From contig NZ_CP123228.1 in assembly GCF_029855045.1 (NCBI RefSeq), forward strand, positions 4,030,001 through 4,094,000: a stretch of DNA of 64,000 nt, in the 5' to 3' direction. Shown here in pieces: positions 36,952 through 45,588 of this stretch. The position numbers were made by a program, and so were the translations under genes. The notes beneath the pieces were generated by a model. It made no database searches. It was not told where the DNA came from and saw only the letters and a program-made list of their open reading frames with translations. Numbering within the stretch: the stretch's first letter is position 1; each line of letters opens with the position of its first letter. This DNA is from Piscinibacter sp. XHJ-5. Lineage in GTDB: Bacteria; Pseudomonadota; Gammaproteobacteria; Burkholderiales; Burkholderiaceae_C.

Positions 36952-38169
36952 TCACAGGGCGCAGCTGCGAAATCCGCAGAACATGACGTCACGCTCGGCC
37001 AGGGCGAACCGCCTGAACTTCGGATGCCTCACCCGTCCCGAGGTGGCGAACGACCCGCCGCGCAGCACCTTGTGCGTGCCGAAGCACGGCTGCGAATACT
37101 CGACCCACGGATCGGCGCGAAAGCCCGGATAGGGGCGGAACGTGGTCCCCGTCCACTCCCATACCGCGCCCCACGCGAAGCCACGCGAGTAGGACTGCGC
37201 TGCGGCCTCCCACTCCACCTCGGTCGGCAGCCTGCGGCCGGCCCAGCGGCAGTACGCGTCGGCCTCGTACCAGCTCAGGTGCATGGCGGGCTGCGCCAGC
37301 GGCACGCGCGTGAGCCGGCCGAACCGCTGCTGCAGCACGCCCTGGCGCATCTGGTCGACATAGCGCGGCACGCGCCGCTCCTCGCGCAGCAACCAGTCGC
37401 GTCCGGCGGGCGACCACCACGCCGCATCGTCGTAGCCGCCGTCCTCGACGAACTCGCCGTACTGCGCCCAGGTGACGGGCTGCGCATCGATGTCGAACTC
37501 GGGCACGTCGAGCTCGTGCGCCCACTTCTCGTTGTCGAACACGAAGCCGCCGGGCGGCGAGCCCAGCCTCCAGCGCGTGGCGGGAAACAACAGCGGCTCG
37601 CGCGGCGGCGGACTCGCGATCTCGCCCAGCAGCTCGCGCGCATCGCCGAGCTTCAGGTCGAGCGCCTGTGCGATCTCCGCCAGGGTCTCGCCCTGCAGGT
37701 CTTCGTGGAACAGGGCCAGCCGGAAGAAATACAGCGCATCGTCGTCCTCGCCAGCGGTTTCGAGCAGCTCCAGCGTGAGCTCCATCGTGTCGGACAGGTA
37801 TTGCCGCGTGGCCGGCACCCCGGGCAGGTCGAGCTGCCAGCGCGCCTCGGCCGCGACCTGGCGGGCGTCGTACCAGCGGTCGGCGTCGGGCTCGATGGAG
37901 GCGAGGCGCGCCGCGGTCGGGTCGCCCTCGCTGCCGCGCTGGCGCTGTACGTTGCGCGCGATCCAGTGCTCCTGGAACCAGGCGATGCGCCCCAGCAGCC
38001 ACAGCGGCGGATCGATCCCGGGCCGCGCCGCGGGCGCGCCGGCCGCCATCGCCTCTTCGAACAGCGCCAGCCAGCGCAGCGTGCGGTTGCGCGCATCCAT
38101 CAGGCCGAGTGACAGCAGATCGCGGCCGGCGCGGCGCATGCGGGGCGAGTGAACGTCGACGCTTTCCAT
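36952..38169 (-). CDS. EgtB/SUMF1-like protein with altered iron-binding residues
   Basis: The product has 405 residues: an N-terminal DinB-like four-helix domain (about 15-165) and a C-terminal FGE/SUMF1 domain (about 205-405; PAMHLSWYEADAYCRWAGRR, LPTEVEWEAAAQ, KVLRGGSFATSGRVRHPKFR). This is the layout of EgtB and SenA, which join sulfur or selenium to hercynine using iron held by three His. Here the first ligand position is Arg61 (LLGRIAWFQE instead of GH), and the HxxxH motif reads H155-E-D-L-Q159. Two of three ligands are thus changed, so ordinary EgtB activity is doubtful. No egtD, senB or senC lies nearby. Function unknown. Confidence 0.75.
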   Translation of the reverse strand: MESVDVHSPRMRRAGRDLLSLGLMDARNRTLRWLALFEEAMAAGAPAARPGIDPPLWLLGRIAWFQEHWIARNVQRQRGSEGDPTAARLASIEPDADRWYDARQVAAEARWQLDLPGVPATRQYLSDTMELTLELLETAGEDDDALYFFRLALFHEDLQGETLAEIAQALDLKLGDARELLGEIASPPPREPLLFPATRWRLGSPPGGFVFDNEKWAHELDVPEFDIDAQPVTWAQYGEFVEDGGYDDAAWWSPAGRDWLLREERRVPRYVDQMRQGVLQQRFGRLTRVPLAQPAMHLSWYEADAYCRWAGRRLPTEVEWEAAAQSYSRGFAWGAVWEWTGTTFRPYPGFRADPWVEYSQPCFGTHKVLRGGSFATSGRVRHPKFRRFALAERDVMFCGFRSCAL

Positions 38170-38214
38170 CTCGAGGGACGATCGATTTTGCACCGCCCCC
38201 GATAATCGCCGTCC

Positions 38215-39147
38215 ATGCAGTTGCTGATTCCCTTCGCCTCCACGCTGTCCGAAGCCGGAACCCATGCGCTGCGCGACCTCCCATTGCCGCAGCTCGGCCA
38301 GCTGCTGGCGGTGCTGGCGCCGGGTGAGCGCCTCGGAGACGACGAATACAGCCTGTCGCCGCCGCACGAGCGGGCGCTGGCCACCGCCTGGGGCTGGCGC
38401 GCCGATGACGGCGCGTTGCCGTGGGCCGCCCTGCATGCGCAAGGCGATGGCATCGCCACCGGCGAGCACGCCTGGGGCGAGCTGACGCCGGTGCACTGGC
38501 ACGTGGGCCGCGACCACATCTCGCTGGCCGATCCGCAGGCGCTGAAGCTCGACGACGTGCAGTCGCGCGAGTTTCTCGAGGCGATCCGCCCGCTGTTCGC
38601 GAGCGAAAGCTGGCAGCTCGCGTTCGGCGCCGCGACGCGCTGGTACGCGGCGCACGACACGCTCGCCGGACTGCCGTGCGCCTCGCTCGATCGGGTGATC
38701 GGCCGCAACGTCGACCTGTGGCTGCCGCCGCATCCGCAGGCCCGCCTGATCCGCCGATTGCAGAATGAAGTCCAGATGCTTCTCTACGACCACCCTCTCA
38801 ACGATGCCCGCGAAGCGCGCGGCGAGCTTCCCGTGAACTCGTTCTGGCTCAGCGGCTGCGGCCGCCCGCAGCCCGCGTCCTGGTCCGATGCGCCGCAGGT
38901 GGATGACAGCCTGCGCGCGCCCGCGCTCGCGGAAGACTGGGCCGGCTGGGCCGATGCCTGGCGCGCGCTGGACGCGGGTCCCGTGTCCGGGATGCTCGCG
39001 AAGGCGCGGCGCGGCGAAGCCGTGCACCTCGTGCTGTGCGGAGAGCGGCATGCGCAGCGCTTCCAGTCGGCCCGTCAATCGACGTGGCAACGGCTCACGC
39101 GCCACTGGCGCTCGGCGCCGGTGCACGACGTGCTGGAGGCGCTGTGA
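38215..39147 (+). CDS. RpfE-type / phosphoglycerate mutase-like conserved protein upstream of recJ
   Basis: This 310-residue soluble protein is conserved in beta- and gamma-proteobacteria directly in front of recJ, where it is annotated as RpfE-type regulatory protein or distant phosphoglycerate mutase. Visible conserved strings are LTPVHWHVGRDHISLADP (about 90-107), RVIGRNVDLWLP, RRLQNEVQMLLYDHPLNDAR and VNSFWLSGCG. No classical catalytic motif can be named, and its activity is unknown. It is divergent from the EgtB homologue with only 45 bases between, and its stop overlaps the recJ start (GTGA). Confidence 0.65.
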   Translation: MQLLIPFASTLSEAGTHALRDLPLPQLGQLLAVLAPGERLGDDEYSLSPPHERALATAWGWRADDGALPWAALHAQGDGIATGEHAWGELTPVHWHVGRDHISLADPQALKLDDVQSREFLEAIRPLFASESWQLAFGAATRWYAAHDTLAGLPCASLDRVIGRNVDLWLPPHPQARLIRRLQNEVQMLLYDHPLNDAREARGELPVNSFWLSGCGRPQPASWSDAPQVDDSLRAPALAEDWAGWADAWRALDAGPVSGMLAKARRGEAVHLVLCGERHAQRFQSARQSTWQRLTRHWRSAPVHDVLEAL

Positions 39148-40868
39148 GCACGCCCACGATCACCCTGCGCGATGCGCCGCCGCGCGTCGCCTGGGCGCTG
39201 GAGCAGGCCGGTGTTCACCCGCTGCTCGCGCGCCTGTACGCAGCGCGCGGCGTGCGGGCGGCGGACGAGCTCGACGACGGACTGGCGCGCCTGCTCGCGC
39301 CGACGGAGCTGCGCGGCGCCGACACGGCGGCCGCGCTGCTCGCCGACACCATCGCCGCGGGCAGGCGCATCTGCGTCGTGGCCGACTACGACTGCGATGG
39401 CGCCACCGCCTGCGCCGTCGCGCTGCGGGGCCTGGCGCTGCTCGGCGCCGCGCGCGAGACACTGGGCTACGTCGTGCCCGACCGCGCGGTGCACGGGTAC
39501 GGCCTGACGCCGGCCATCGTCGACCTGGCGCTGGCCCAGCGGCCGCACCTGCTGCTGACGGTCGACAACGGCATCGCCAGCCTCGCCGGCGTCGCGCATG
39601 CACGGGCTCGCGGTCTCGCGGTGCTCATCACCGACCATCACCTGCCGGCCCTGATCGACGACCAGGTCGTGCTGCCCGACGCCGATGTCATCGTCAACCC
39701 GAACCAGCCGGACTGCCGTTTCGCGAGCAAGAACCTGGCGGGTGTCGGCGTGGTGTTCTACGTGCTGCTCGCGCTGCGCAGCGAGCTGCGTCGGCGCGGT
39801 GCGTTCACGGCCGAGAACCAGCCGCGGCTCGACGCCCTGCTCGACCTGGTTGCGCTCGGCACGGTGGCCGACGTCGTCAAGCTCGACGCCAACAACCGGC
39901 GCCTGGTGGCGCAGGGCCTCAAGCGCATCCGGGCCGGCCGCATGCAGGCCGGCGTCGCCGCCCTCTTCGCCGCTGCAGCGCGCGACGTGCGCCGAGCCAG
40001 CGGCTTCGACTTCGGCTTCGCGCTGGGCCCGCGCATCAATGCCGCGGGACGGCTGTCGGACATGACGCTGGGCATCGAGTGCCTGCTGACCGACGATGCC
40101 GGACGCGCCGCCGAGCTCGCGAAGACGCTGGACGCCATCAACCGCGAGCGACGCGACGTCGAAGCCGGCATGCGCGAACAGGCCGAAGCAATGCTCGAGA
40201 TGCTGATGCCCGAAGGCGAGCCGCCGCCGGCGCTGGCCATCTTCGACCCCGAGTTCCACGAAGGCGTGGTCGGCATCGTCGCCTCGCGACTGAAAGACCG
40301 CGTGCACCGGCCGACCTTCGTGTTCGCGCTCGGGCAGGACGGGCTGCTGAAGGGCTCGGGCCGATCCATCCCCGGCTTTCATCTGCGCGATGCCCTCGAC
40401 CTGGTGAGCAAGCGCCACCCGGGCGTGCTGCAGAAGTTCGGCGGCCACGCGATGGCCGCCGGCTGCACGCTCGCCGAGGAGGACTTCGACACCTTCGACG
40501 AAGCCTTTCAGCGTGTCGCGCGCGAATGGCTGGACCTCGCGACGCTGTCGCGCCAGCTGCTCAGCGACGGACCGCTGCCGGTGGAGTACTTCAATCCCGA
40601 GACCGTGCAGTCGCTCGATGCCCAGGTGTGGGGCCAGGCGTTCGACCCGCCGCTGTTCAGCGACCGGGTGGAGATCGTGTCGCAGCGCCTGGTGGGCGAG
40701 AAGCACCTCAAGCTCACCGTGAAGCACGGCGGCACGGTGCGCGAAGCGATCTGGTTCCATCGTGTCGAGCCGCTGCCGGACCGCGTGATGCTGGCCTACC
40801 GCCTGAGCCTCGACGAATTCAACGGGCGGATGCGGGTGCAGATGGTCGTCGAAGGAGTGTCCGCGTAG
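39144..40868 (+). CDS. recJ: Single-stranded-DNA-specific 5'-3' exonuclease RecJ
   Basis: The product has 574 residues, the standard length. The DHH phosphoesterase motifs are present: VVADYDCDGATA (about residue 76), LLTVDNGIAS, ITDHHLP, NPNQPDC and LVALGTVADVV. The DHHA1 part carries FHEGVVGIVASRLKD, GSGRSIPGFHLRDAL and KFGGHAMAAGCTL. An OB-fold-like domain ends the protein (AQVWGQAFDPPLFSDRVEIV). RecJ degrades single-stranded DNA in recombination and mismatch repair. The GTG start overlaps the stop of the RpfE-like gene, implying translational coupling. Confidence 0.95.
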   Translation: MSTPTITLRDAPPRVAWALEQAGVHPLLARLYAARGVRAADELDDGLARLLAPTELRGADTAAALLADTIAAGRRICVVADYDCDGATACAVALRGLALLGAARETLGYVVPDRAVHGYGLTPAIVDLALAQRPHLLLTVDNGIASLAGVAHARARGLAVLITDHHLPALIDDQVVLPDADVIVNPNQPDCRFASKNLAGVGVVFYVLLALRSELRRRGAFTAENQPRLDALLDLVALGTVADVVKLDANNRRLVAQGLKRIRAGRMQAGVAALFAAAARDVRRASGFDFGFALGPRINAAGRLSDMTLGIECLLTDDAGRAAELAKTLDAINRERRDVEAGMREQAEAMLEMLMPEGEPPPALAIFDPEFHEGVVGIVASRLKDRVHRPTFVFALGQDGLLKGSGRSIPGFHLRDALDLVSKRHPGVLQKFGGHAMAAGCTLAEEDFDTFDEAFQRVAREWLDLATLSRQLLSDGPLPVEYFNPETVQSLDAQVWGQAFDPPLFSDRVEIVSQRLVGEKHLKLTVKHGGTVREAIWFHRVEPLPDRVMLAYRLSLDEFNGRMRVQMVVEGVSA

Positions 40869-40880
40869 GCGATACGGCGA

Positions 40881-40906
40881 CCTCTCTCCCGCTTGCGCGA
40901 GAGAGG
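40881..40906. repeat. Intergenic palindrome of the CCCTCTCCC/GGGAGAGGG family
   Basis: CCTCTCTCcCGC-TT-GCGcGAGAGAGG lies 12 bases after recJ, between recJ and the convergent GGDEF/EAL gene. It is a slightly diverged copy of the family. Confidence 0.65.
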
Positions 40907-40916
40907 AATTGCGCTG

Positions 40917-42848
40917 CTACGCCAGCCGCAACGGCACCCGCCCGCTGCCCGCCGCCCCGGGCCACACCGGCCCCGGCCGCGTGTGCCGCTGCAGGAGCTC
41001 CTCGATCACCTGCGCGTCCACCGGCGGGCTGTAGAGGAAGCCCTGGGCGCATTCGCAGCCCTGTGCGATCAGGAAATCGCGCTGCGCCTCCGTCTCCACG
41101 CCTTCGGCCACCACGGTGAGTCCCAGGCTGCGGGCCATCGAGACGATGGCCCGGGCGATCGCCGCATCGTCGGCATCCTGCGGCAGGTCCTTCACGAAGG
41201 TGCGGTCGATCTTCAGCTTGTTGATCGGCAGGCGCTTCAGGTAGGCGAGCGAGGACAGGCCGGTGCCGAAGTCGTCCACCGCCACCTGGATGCCGAGCTC
41301 GCCCAGCGCCGCGAGCTCGGCCACGTTCGAATCGATGTCCTCGACCATCGAGTGCTCGGTGATCTCGATCGCAAGCGCATGCGGATCGGCGCCGGTCGCC
41401 GCGAGCGCATCGTCCACCTGGGCGCGCAGGCCGCGGCGGATCTGGCGCGCGGACACGTTGACCGCGACATGCACGCCGGCGTGCCCCGCATCGCTCCACG
41501 CTCTGGCCTGTCGGCATGCGGTGAGCAGGACCCACTGGCCGATGTCGACGATGATGCCGCTGGACTCGGCGATCGCGATGAACTCGGTGGGCGGCACCAG
41601 GCCCAGTTCGGGATGGCGCCAGCGCAGCAGCGCCTCGACGCCCACCATGCGGTGCTGCTTGAGGTCGATGATCGGCTGGTACAGCAGGCGCAGCTCGCCG
41701 CGGGCGATGGCGTGCCGCAGGTCGCTCTCGAGCCGCATGCGGGCACGTGCGCCGCGCTCCATGTCGGTCCGGAAGATCGAGCAGATGTTCTTGCCTTGCG
41801 CCTTGGCGTCGTACATCGCGGTGTCGGCCGCGCGCACCAGGCTGGCTGCGTCGTGTGCGTCGGCCGGAAACTGCGCCACGCCGATGCTCGCCCGCGTGCG
41901 GACCTCGTGGCCGGCCACCATGATGGGGTCGCGCAGCGCCCGCATCGCCTGATGGCCCAGCACCTCGAGTTGCGTGCGTCCGGTGATCCCGGGTGCCAGG
42001 ATGACGAATTCGTCCCCGCCGAAGCGGAACGCCACGTCCACCGGCCGCATGCAGCCGGAGAGCCGGCCGGCGAGCGCCCGCAGCAGCTGGTCGCCCACCG
42101 CGTGGCCCAGCGTGTCGTTGACGGACTTGAAGTCGTCCAGGTCCAGCAGCATCAATGCAAAGCCGTCGCTGCCGCGACCGACGGTCGAGATCAGCCGCTC
42201 GATCTGCTCGTTGGCCGCATGGCGGTTCGGCAGGCCGGTCACCGGGTCGTAGTGGGCGAGGTAGTCCAGCCGGCTCTCGGTGGCATCGATGTCGCGGCGG
42301 ATGCGCAGCACCAGCACGAAGGCGAAAGCGAAGGCGACGATCGCGGCGAGCACCGTGATGGCGACGTGCATCGCGACACGGCGGTACAGCGGGTCCAGCG
42401 TCGCCACGAGGTGCACCGAGCCGACACTGCGCGTGCCTTCGTGCACGGGCTGGCTGACCCACACGCGGTTGCCGGCGAAGCCATGGCCGGCAGCGCCGGG
42501 CGGTGCGCCGCGCAACGACTGCGCCGCGCCGTAGCTGCCGACGACACGGCCCTGCTCGTTGCTCAGCTCGGCGTACAGGATGGCCGGCGCAGCCTGCAGG
42601 CCGGCCAGCGTCTGCGACGCGGCACCCCGGTCGTCGAACAGGATCGCCGCCGAGCTGTTCTCGGCCACGATGCGGGCCTGCACGGTGAGGTCGTCGACCA
42701 TGGCATCGCGCAGCGACACGTAGACGAACGCGTCGAAGATGAGCCCGGCGACGAGCAGCGCCGCGCCTGCCGTCGTCACCAGCGCCTTTGTCAGGCGGTC
42801 GCCCAGGCGGCGGCCCGGCCGGGCGCGGAAAGCGTGGGCGTCGTGCAT
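40917..42848 (-). CDS. Membrane c-di-GMP enzyme with CHASE8, GGDEF and EAL domains
   Basis: The product has 643 residues: helix about 22-45, a periplasmic CHASE8-type domain (about 46-155, NSSAAILFDDRGAASQTLAGL), helix about 158-183, a GGDEF domain (GGDEF at 277-281 with I-site RPVD at 268-271) and an EAL domain (EAL at 405-407; NVSA, EITEHS, VDDFGTGLSSL, KIDRTFV and EGVET all present). Both enzymatic halves look intact, so it may make and break c-di-GMP. YfiN/TpbB of Pseudomonas has the same CHASE8 sensor, repressed by periplasmic YfiR; a YfiR gene lies immediately upstream with a one-base overlap. The added EAL domain is unlike YfiN. Confidence 0.9.
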   Translation of the reverse strand: MHDAHAFRARPGRRLGDRLTKALVTTAGAALLVAGLIFDAFVYVSLRDAMVDDLTVQARIVAENSSAAILFDDRGAASQTLAGLQAAPAILYAELSNEQGRVVGSYGAAQSLRGAPPGAAGHGFAGNRVWVSQPVHEGTRSVGSVHLVATLDPLYRRVAMHVAITVLAAIVAFAFAFVLVLRIRRDIDATESRLDYLAHYDPVTGLPNRHAANEQIERLISTVGRGSDGFALMLLDLDDFKSVNDTLGHAVGDQLLRALAGRLSGCMRPVDVAFRFGGDEFVILAPGITGRTQLEVLGHQAMRALRDPIMVAGHEVRTRASIGVAQFPADAHDAASLVRAADTAMYDAKAQGKNICSIFRTDMERGARARMRLESDLRHAIARGELRLLYQPIIDLKQHRMVGVEALLRWRHPELGLVPPTEFIAIAESSGIIVDIGQWVLLTACRQARAWSDAGHAGVHVAVNVSARQIRRGLRAQVDDALAATGADPHALAIEITEHSMVEDIDSNVAELAALGELGIQVAVDDFGTGLSSLAYLKRLPINKLKIDRTFVKDLPQDADDAAIARAIVSMARSLGLTVVAEGVETEAQRDFLIAQGCECAQGFLYSPPVDAQVIEELLQRHTRPGPVWPGAAGSGRVPLRLA

Positions 42849-43396
42849 CACTCGCGCACCGTTTTCGCCAGCCGCAGCAGCTTGGAGCTGAGCTGGATTC
42901 CCGCCTGCCGCAGCGGCTGCAGATTGACCTCGAAGGTGATGCGGGTGCCGACGCGCCGCAGCACGATCGCGGTGCTCTCCGCGGGTGCATCCGGGTCGTC
43001 GCTCAGCACCAGCGCGCCGGCGGCGCGCTGCGCCTTCACCCCGGCGGCCAGCCGTTGCCGGTCGGCCGCATCGACGAACACCGCATGGCACGGCGGCACC
43101 GATGCGGTCGCGCCGAGCTCGCGCAGCGAGAGATGGAAGCCGCGCAGCTCGCGCCGGTCCAGCGCCTGCATCGCCGCATCCGCGCTGTGCGGTCCGACGC
43201 ACAGCGACAGCGCACCGCCGGGCGGCGGCATCATGGCCGGTGGCCACTCGACGAACAGCAGGATGTTGTAGACGATGGCGGCCTTCAGCTCGCCTTCGTC
43301 GACGCCCTGCGCGGCACAGGGCGCCACGACCAGGAGCGCCGCGAGCAGCGGCGCGGCCGCCGCCAGGTGTCGGAATCGAAGTCGGTGGCGGGCCAT
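42848..43396 (-). CDS. yfiR: YfiR-family periplasmic protein (DUF4154)
   Basis: This 182-residue exported protein has a signal peptide (cleavage about residue 30, CAAQG) and the DUF4154 fold: KAAIVYNILLFVEWP (about 38-52), LSLCVGP, FVDAADRQRL, GALVLSDDPD and a C-terminal VNLQPLRQAGIQLSSKLLRLA. C66 and C103 match the cysteine pair usual in the family. YfiR in Pseudomonas holds the diguanylate cyclase YfiN inactive in a redox-sensitive way. Its position between a TonB receptor and a CHASE8 protein supports a comparable switch here. Confidence 0.87.
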   Translation of the reverse strand: MARHRLRFRHLAAAAPLLAALLVVAPCAAQGVDEGELKAAIVYNILLFVEWPPAMMPPPGGALSLCVGPHSADAAMQALDRRELRGFHLSLRELGATASVPPCHAVFVDAADRQRLAAGVKAQRAAGALVLSDDPDAPAESTAIVLRRVGTRITFEVNLQPLRQAGIQLSSKLLRLAKTVRE

Positions 43397-43409
43397 CGTC
43401 TTGCCCGCC

Positions 43410-45386
43410 TCAGAACATCAGCTCTAGCTTCAGCAGCACGCTGCGTCCGTCGTGCGGCGACACCGGCTGCAGCACCGAATCGCCGCCGGGGTCGCCGGCA
43501 TGCCGGTCGAACACGTCGCGCAGACCCAGCGACAGCAGCGCGCGCTCGCGCCACAGCGGGCCGGCCAGCGTCAGATGGGTCACGCCGTAACCGGCGATGG
43601 CGCTGCGCCGGCCGATCAGCACCGTCTCGCTGCCGAGGGTCCACCCCGCGTGGAGCGGGACGATCACCACCACCTTGGCGAGATGGCGCGCCACGTCGCG
43701 GTCGAGGTCCTGGCCGGACAGGTCGTTCACCCGCTGCAAGGCGTAGTTGGCGCGCAGCTGCACGCCGCTGGTCCAGGCTTCTTCGGCCTCCAGCTCCAGG
43801 CCGCGGGCGCGGATCGCGCCGGCATTGCGGTACACGAGCTGCCCGTCCGACGGGTCCAGCTGCTGCACGATGAGGCCGCTGGCACGGTTGCCGTAGAGCG
43901 ACATCGACCAGCGGCTGGAGGGGTTGCGGCGGTACTCGGCGACCAGCTCGTCGCCGCGCACACGCTCCTCGCGCAGCGCCGGATTGGCCTTGTAGCCGCC
44001 GGCGTCCGAGTTCATGTACCAGGTCTCGTAGGCGTTGGGCAGGCGATACGCCGTGCCGTGGATCACCTTCAGCACCCATGGCGGCTCGGGACGCCAGGAC
44101 AGTGCGAGACGGGGATTGAACTGGGCGTGACTGTCGTGTGCGCGGTCGATGCGCGCACCGGCGGTCAGCGACAGCGCGGGCATTGGCGTCCACTGGTCCT
44201 CGGCCAACAGCGAGATGCGCTCGCCCCGGCGATGGTCGTCGAGGTAGCGCACCGGCACCGGCCACACGTCCTCGTTGGTCTGGTCGCGCCTCGGCGACAC
44301 CTGCAGGTCGGCGCCGGCCACCAGCCGGTGTCCGTCCAGGCGCTCGGTGAAGACATGGCTCTCGACGCCCCACCAGGTCGAACGCGCGCCGTCGCGGTTC
44401 AGCGGCATCGGCGCCACGTCGGTGATGTAGTCGCCGCGGTAGTCGTAGTGCCCGCCGTACAGGCGCAGCTTCCACAGGCTGAGCCCGTCCAGGCGGTGCT
44501 GCAGCGTGAGGTCGCCCAGCGTGTGGGTGTCGCGGTACAGGGTGCGCGGGTCGTTGAAGACGGTGCCGGGACTGGCCGACAGGCCCTTGATCCGGTCGGC
44601 GTGGATCAAGGTGGCCGACACCTCTCCCAGAACGAGCTTGGCGAAGAGCTGATCGCTGCGTTCGTGATCGGTGCGGGAGCTGATGCCGTGGTTCGTCTCC
44701 GGCGCGTCGTAGCCCGCGTAGTAGACATTGCGGCCCGCTTCGCGCAGCGCCGTCGCCGAGACCAGCAGCTGCGCCTCGCCGACGGCGCGCTGCCCGGTCA
44801 GCCGAAGCTGGCGCGAGCGTCCGCTGCCCAGCGTCAGCGCCGCCTCGTTCGGCGCGTCGGCGCGCGGACGTCGCGTCACCACGTTGACGACGCCGAACAG
44901 CGCATTGCCGCCGTGCACCGCAGAGCCCTGGCCGGGGATGAACTCCACCCGTTCGACCAGGGCGAGGTCGAGCGGCAGCTCGCTGCCGAGGAAGGCCTGG
45001 TCGTACACCGTGTCGTTGACGCGGTTGCCGTCGATCAGCAGCAGGATGCGGGTGTTGTAGTCGCCTGCGGACGCGAAGCCGCGCACCGCGAGGTAGCTGT
45101 AGGTGCGGTCCGAGGACACCACGACGCCGCGCACCGAACGCAGCACATCGGCCAGCGTGCGGTGCCCGAGCGCACGCATCTGGTCGGCGGTGATCACCGT
45201 GACCGACGACGCGGTCTCGCTCATCGGCAGGGTGAACTTGGACGCGCCGGAGATGTCGAGGTCCAGCAGCACATCGAGCCCGGCCGATGTCAGGTCGGCC
45301 GGCGGCGATTGCGCGGCTGCGCCCCCGGCGGCGAGGGCCAGGAGGGCCGAGACCGTGCGGCGGCGCCAGGAACGGAGTGGTTGCAC
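43410..45386 (-). CDS. TonB-dependent outer-membrane receptor
   Basis: The product has about 658 residues. After a signal peptide (RRRTVSALLALAAGGAAAQS) come a plug domain (about 45-165: TASSVTVITADQMRALGHRT, YLAVRGFASAGDYNTRILLL, IPGQGSAVHGGNALFGVVNV) and a 22-strand-type barrel ending in Phe (KLELMF). The substrate is unknown. No recognisable TonB box or Fur site was seen. The start is uncertain: GTG 45386 gives a normal signal peptide; ATG 45461 and ATG 45515 are in frame but give long leaders. It heads an operon with yfiR (13-base gap), a pairing found with envelope-controlled c-di-GMP enzymes. The 202 bases upstream, shared with the divergent PHP gene, hold no other gene. Confidence 0.87.
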   Translation of the reverse strand: MQPLRSWRRRTVSALLALAAGGAAAQSPPADLTSAGLDVLLDLDISGASKFTLPMSETASSVTVITADQMRALGHRTLADVLRSVRGVVVSSDRTYSYLAVRGFASAGDYNTRILLLIDGNRVNDTVYDQAFLGSELPLDLALVERVEFIPGQGSAVHGGNALFGVVNVVTRRPRADAPNEAALTLGSGRSRQLRLTGQRAVGEAQLLVSATALREAGRNVYYAGYDAPETNHGISSRTDHERSDQLFAKLVLGEVSATLIHADRIKGLSASPGTVFNDPRTLYRDTHTLGDLTLQHRLDGLSLWKLRLYGGHYDYRGDYITDVAPMPLNRDGARSTWWGVESHVFTERLDGHRLVAGADLQVSPRRDQTNEDVWPVPVRYLDDHRRGERISLLAEDQWTPMPALSLTAGARIDRAHDSHAQFNPRLALSWRPEPPWVLKVIHGTAYRLPNAYETWYMNSDAGGYKANPALREERVRGDELVAEYRRNPSSRWSMSLYGNRASGLIVQQLDPSDGQLVYRNAGAIRARGLELEAEEAWTSGVQLRANYALQRVNDLSGQDLDRDVARHLAKVVVIVPLHAGWTLGSETVLIGRRSAIAGYGVTHLTLAGPLWRERALLSLGLRDVFDRHAGDPGGDSVLQPVSPHDGRSVLLKLELMF

Positions 45387-45588
45387 GACAGGTTGCGACG
45401 AACAGACATGCCGCAAGGCACGGGAAGTGGAACAGGGCGCTAGCCGTTGCCCCTCCGCCATATCGGCCGCGCCCGGTGCCGGCTGAAGAGCGATCCCGCG
45501 CGGCCAGCGGCTCATTCGTGAACCAGCGCACGCACGCCGACGATGTCCTGCGGCGGCGGGGCTGGCCGCAGCTTCCTACAATCGAGGC

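Noticed and set aside
36952..38169. Assigning ergothioneine (EgtB) or selenoneine (SenA) synthesis
   Set aside because: Iron ligands are altered and no partner genes (egtD, senB, senC) lie nearby.
43410..45588. Cobalamin riboswitch or Fur box upstream of the TonB receptor
   Set aside because: No B12-box-like or Fur-box-like sequence could be picked out in the 202-base divergent region.
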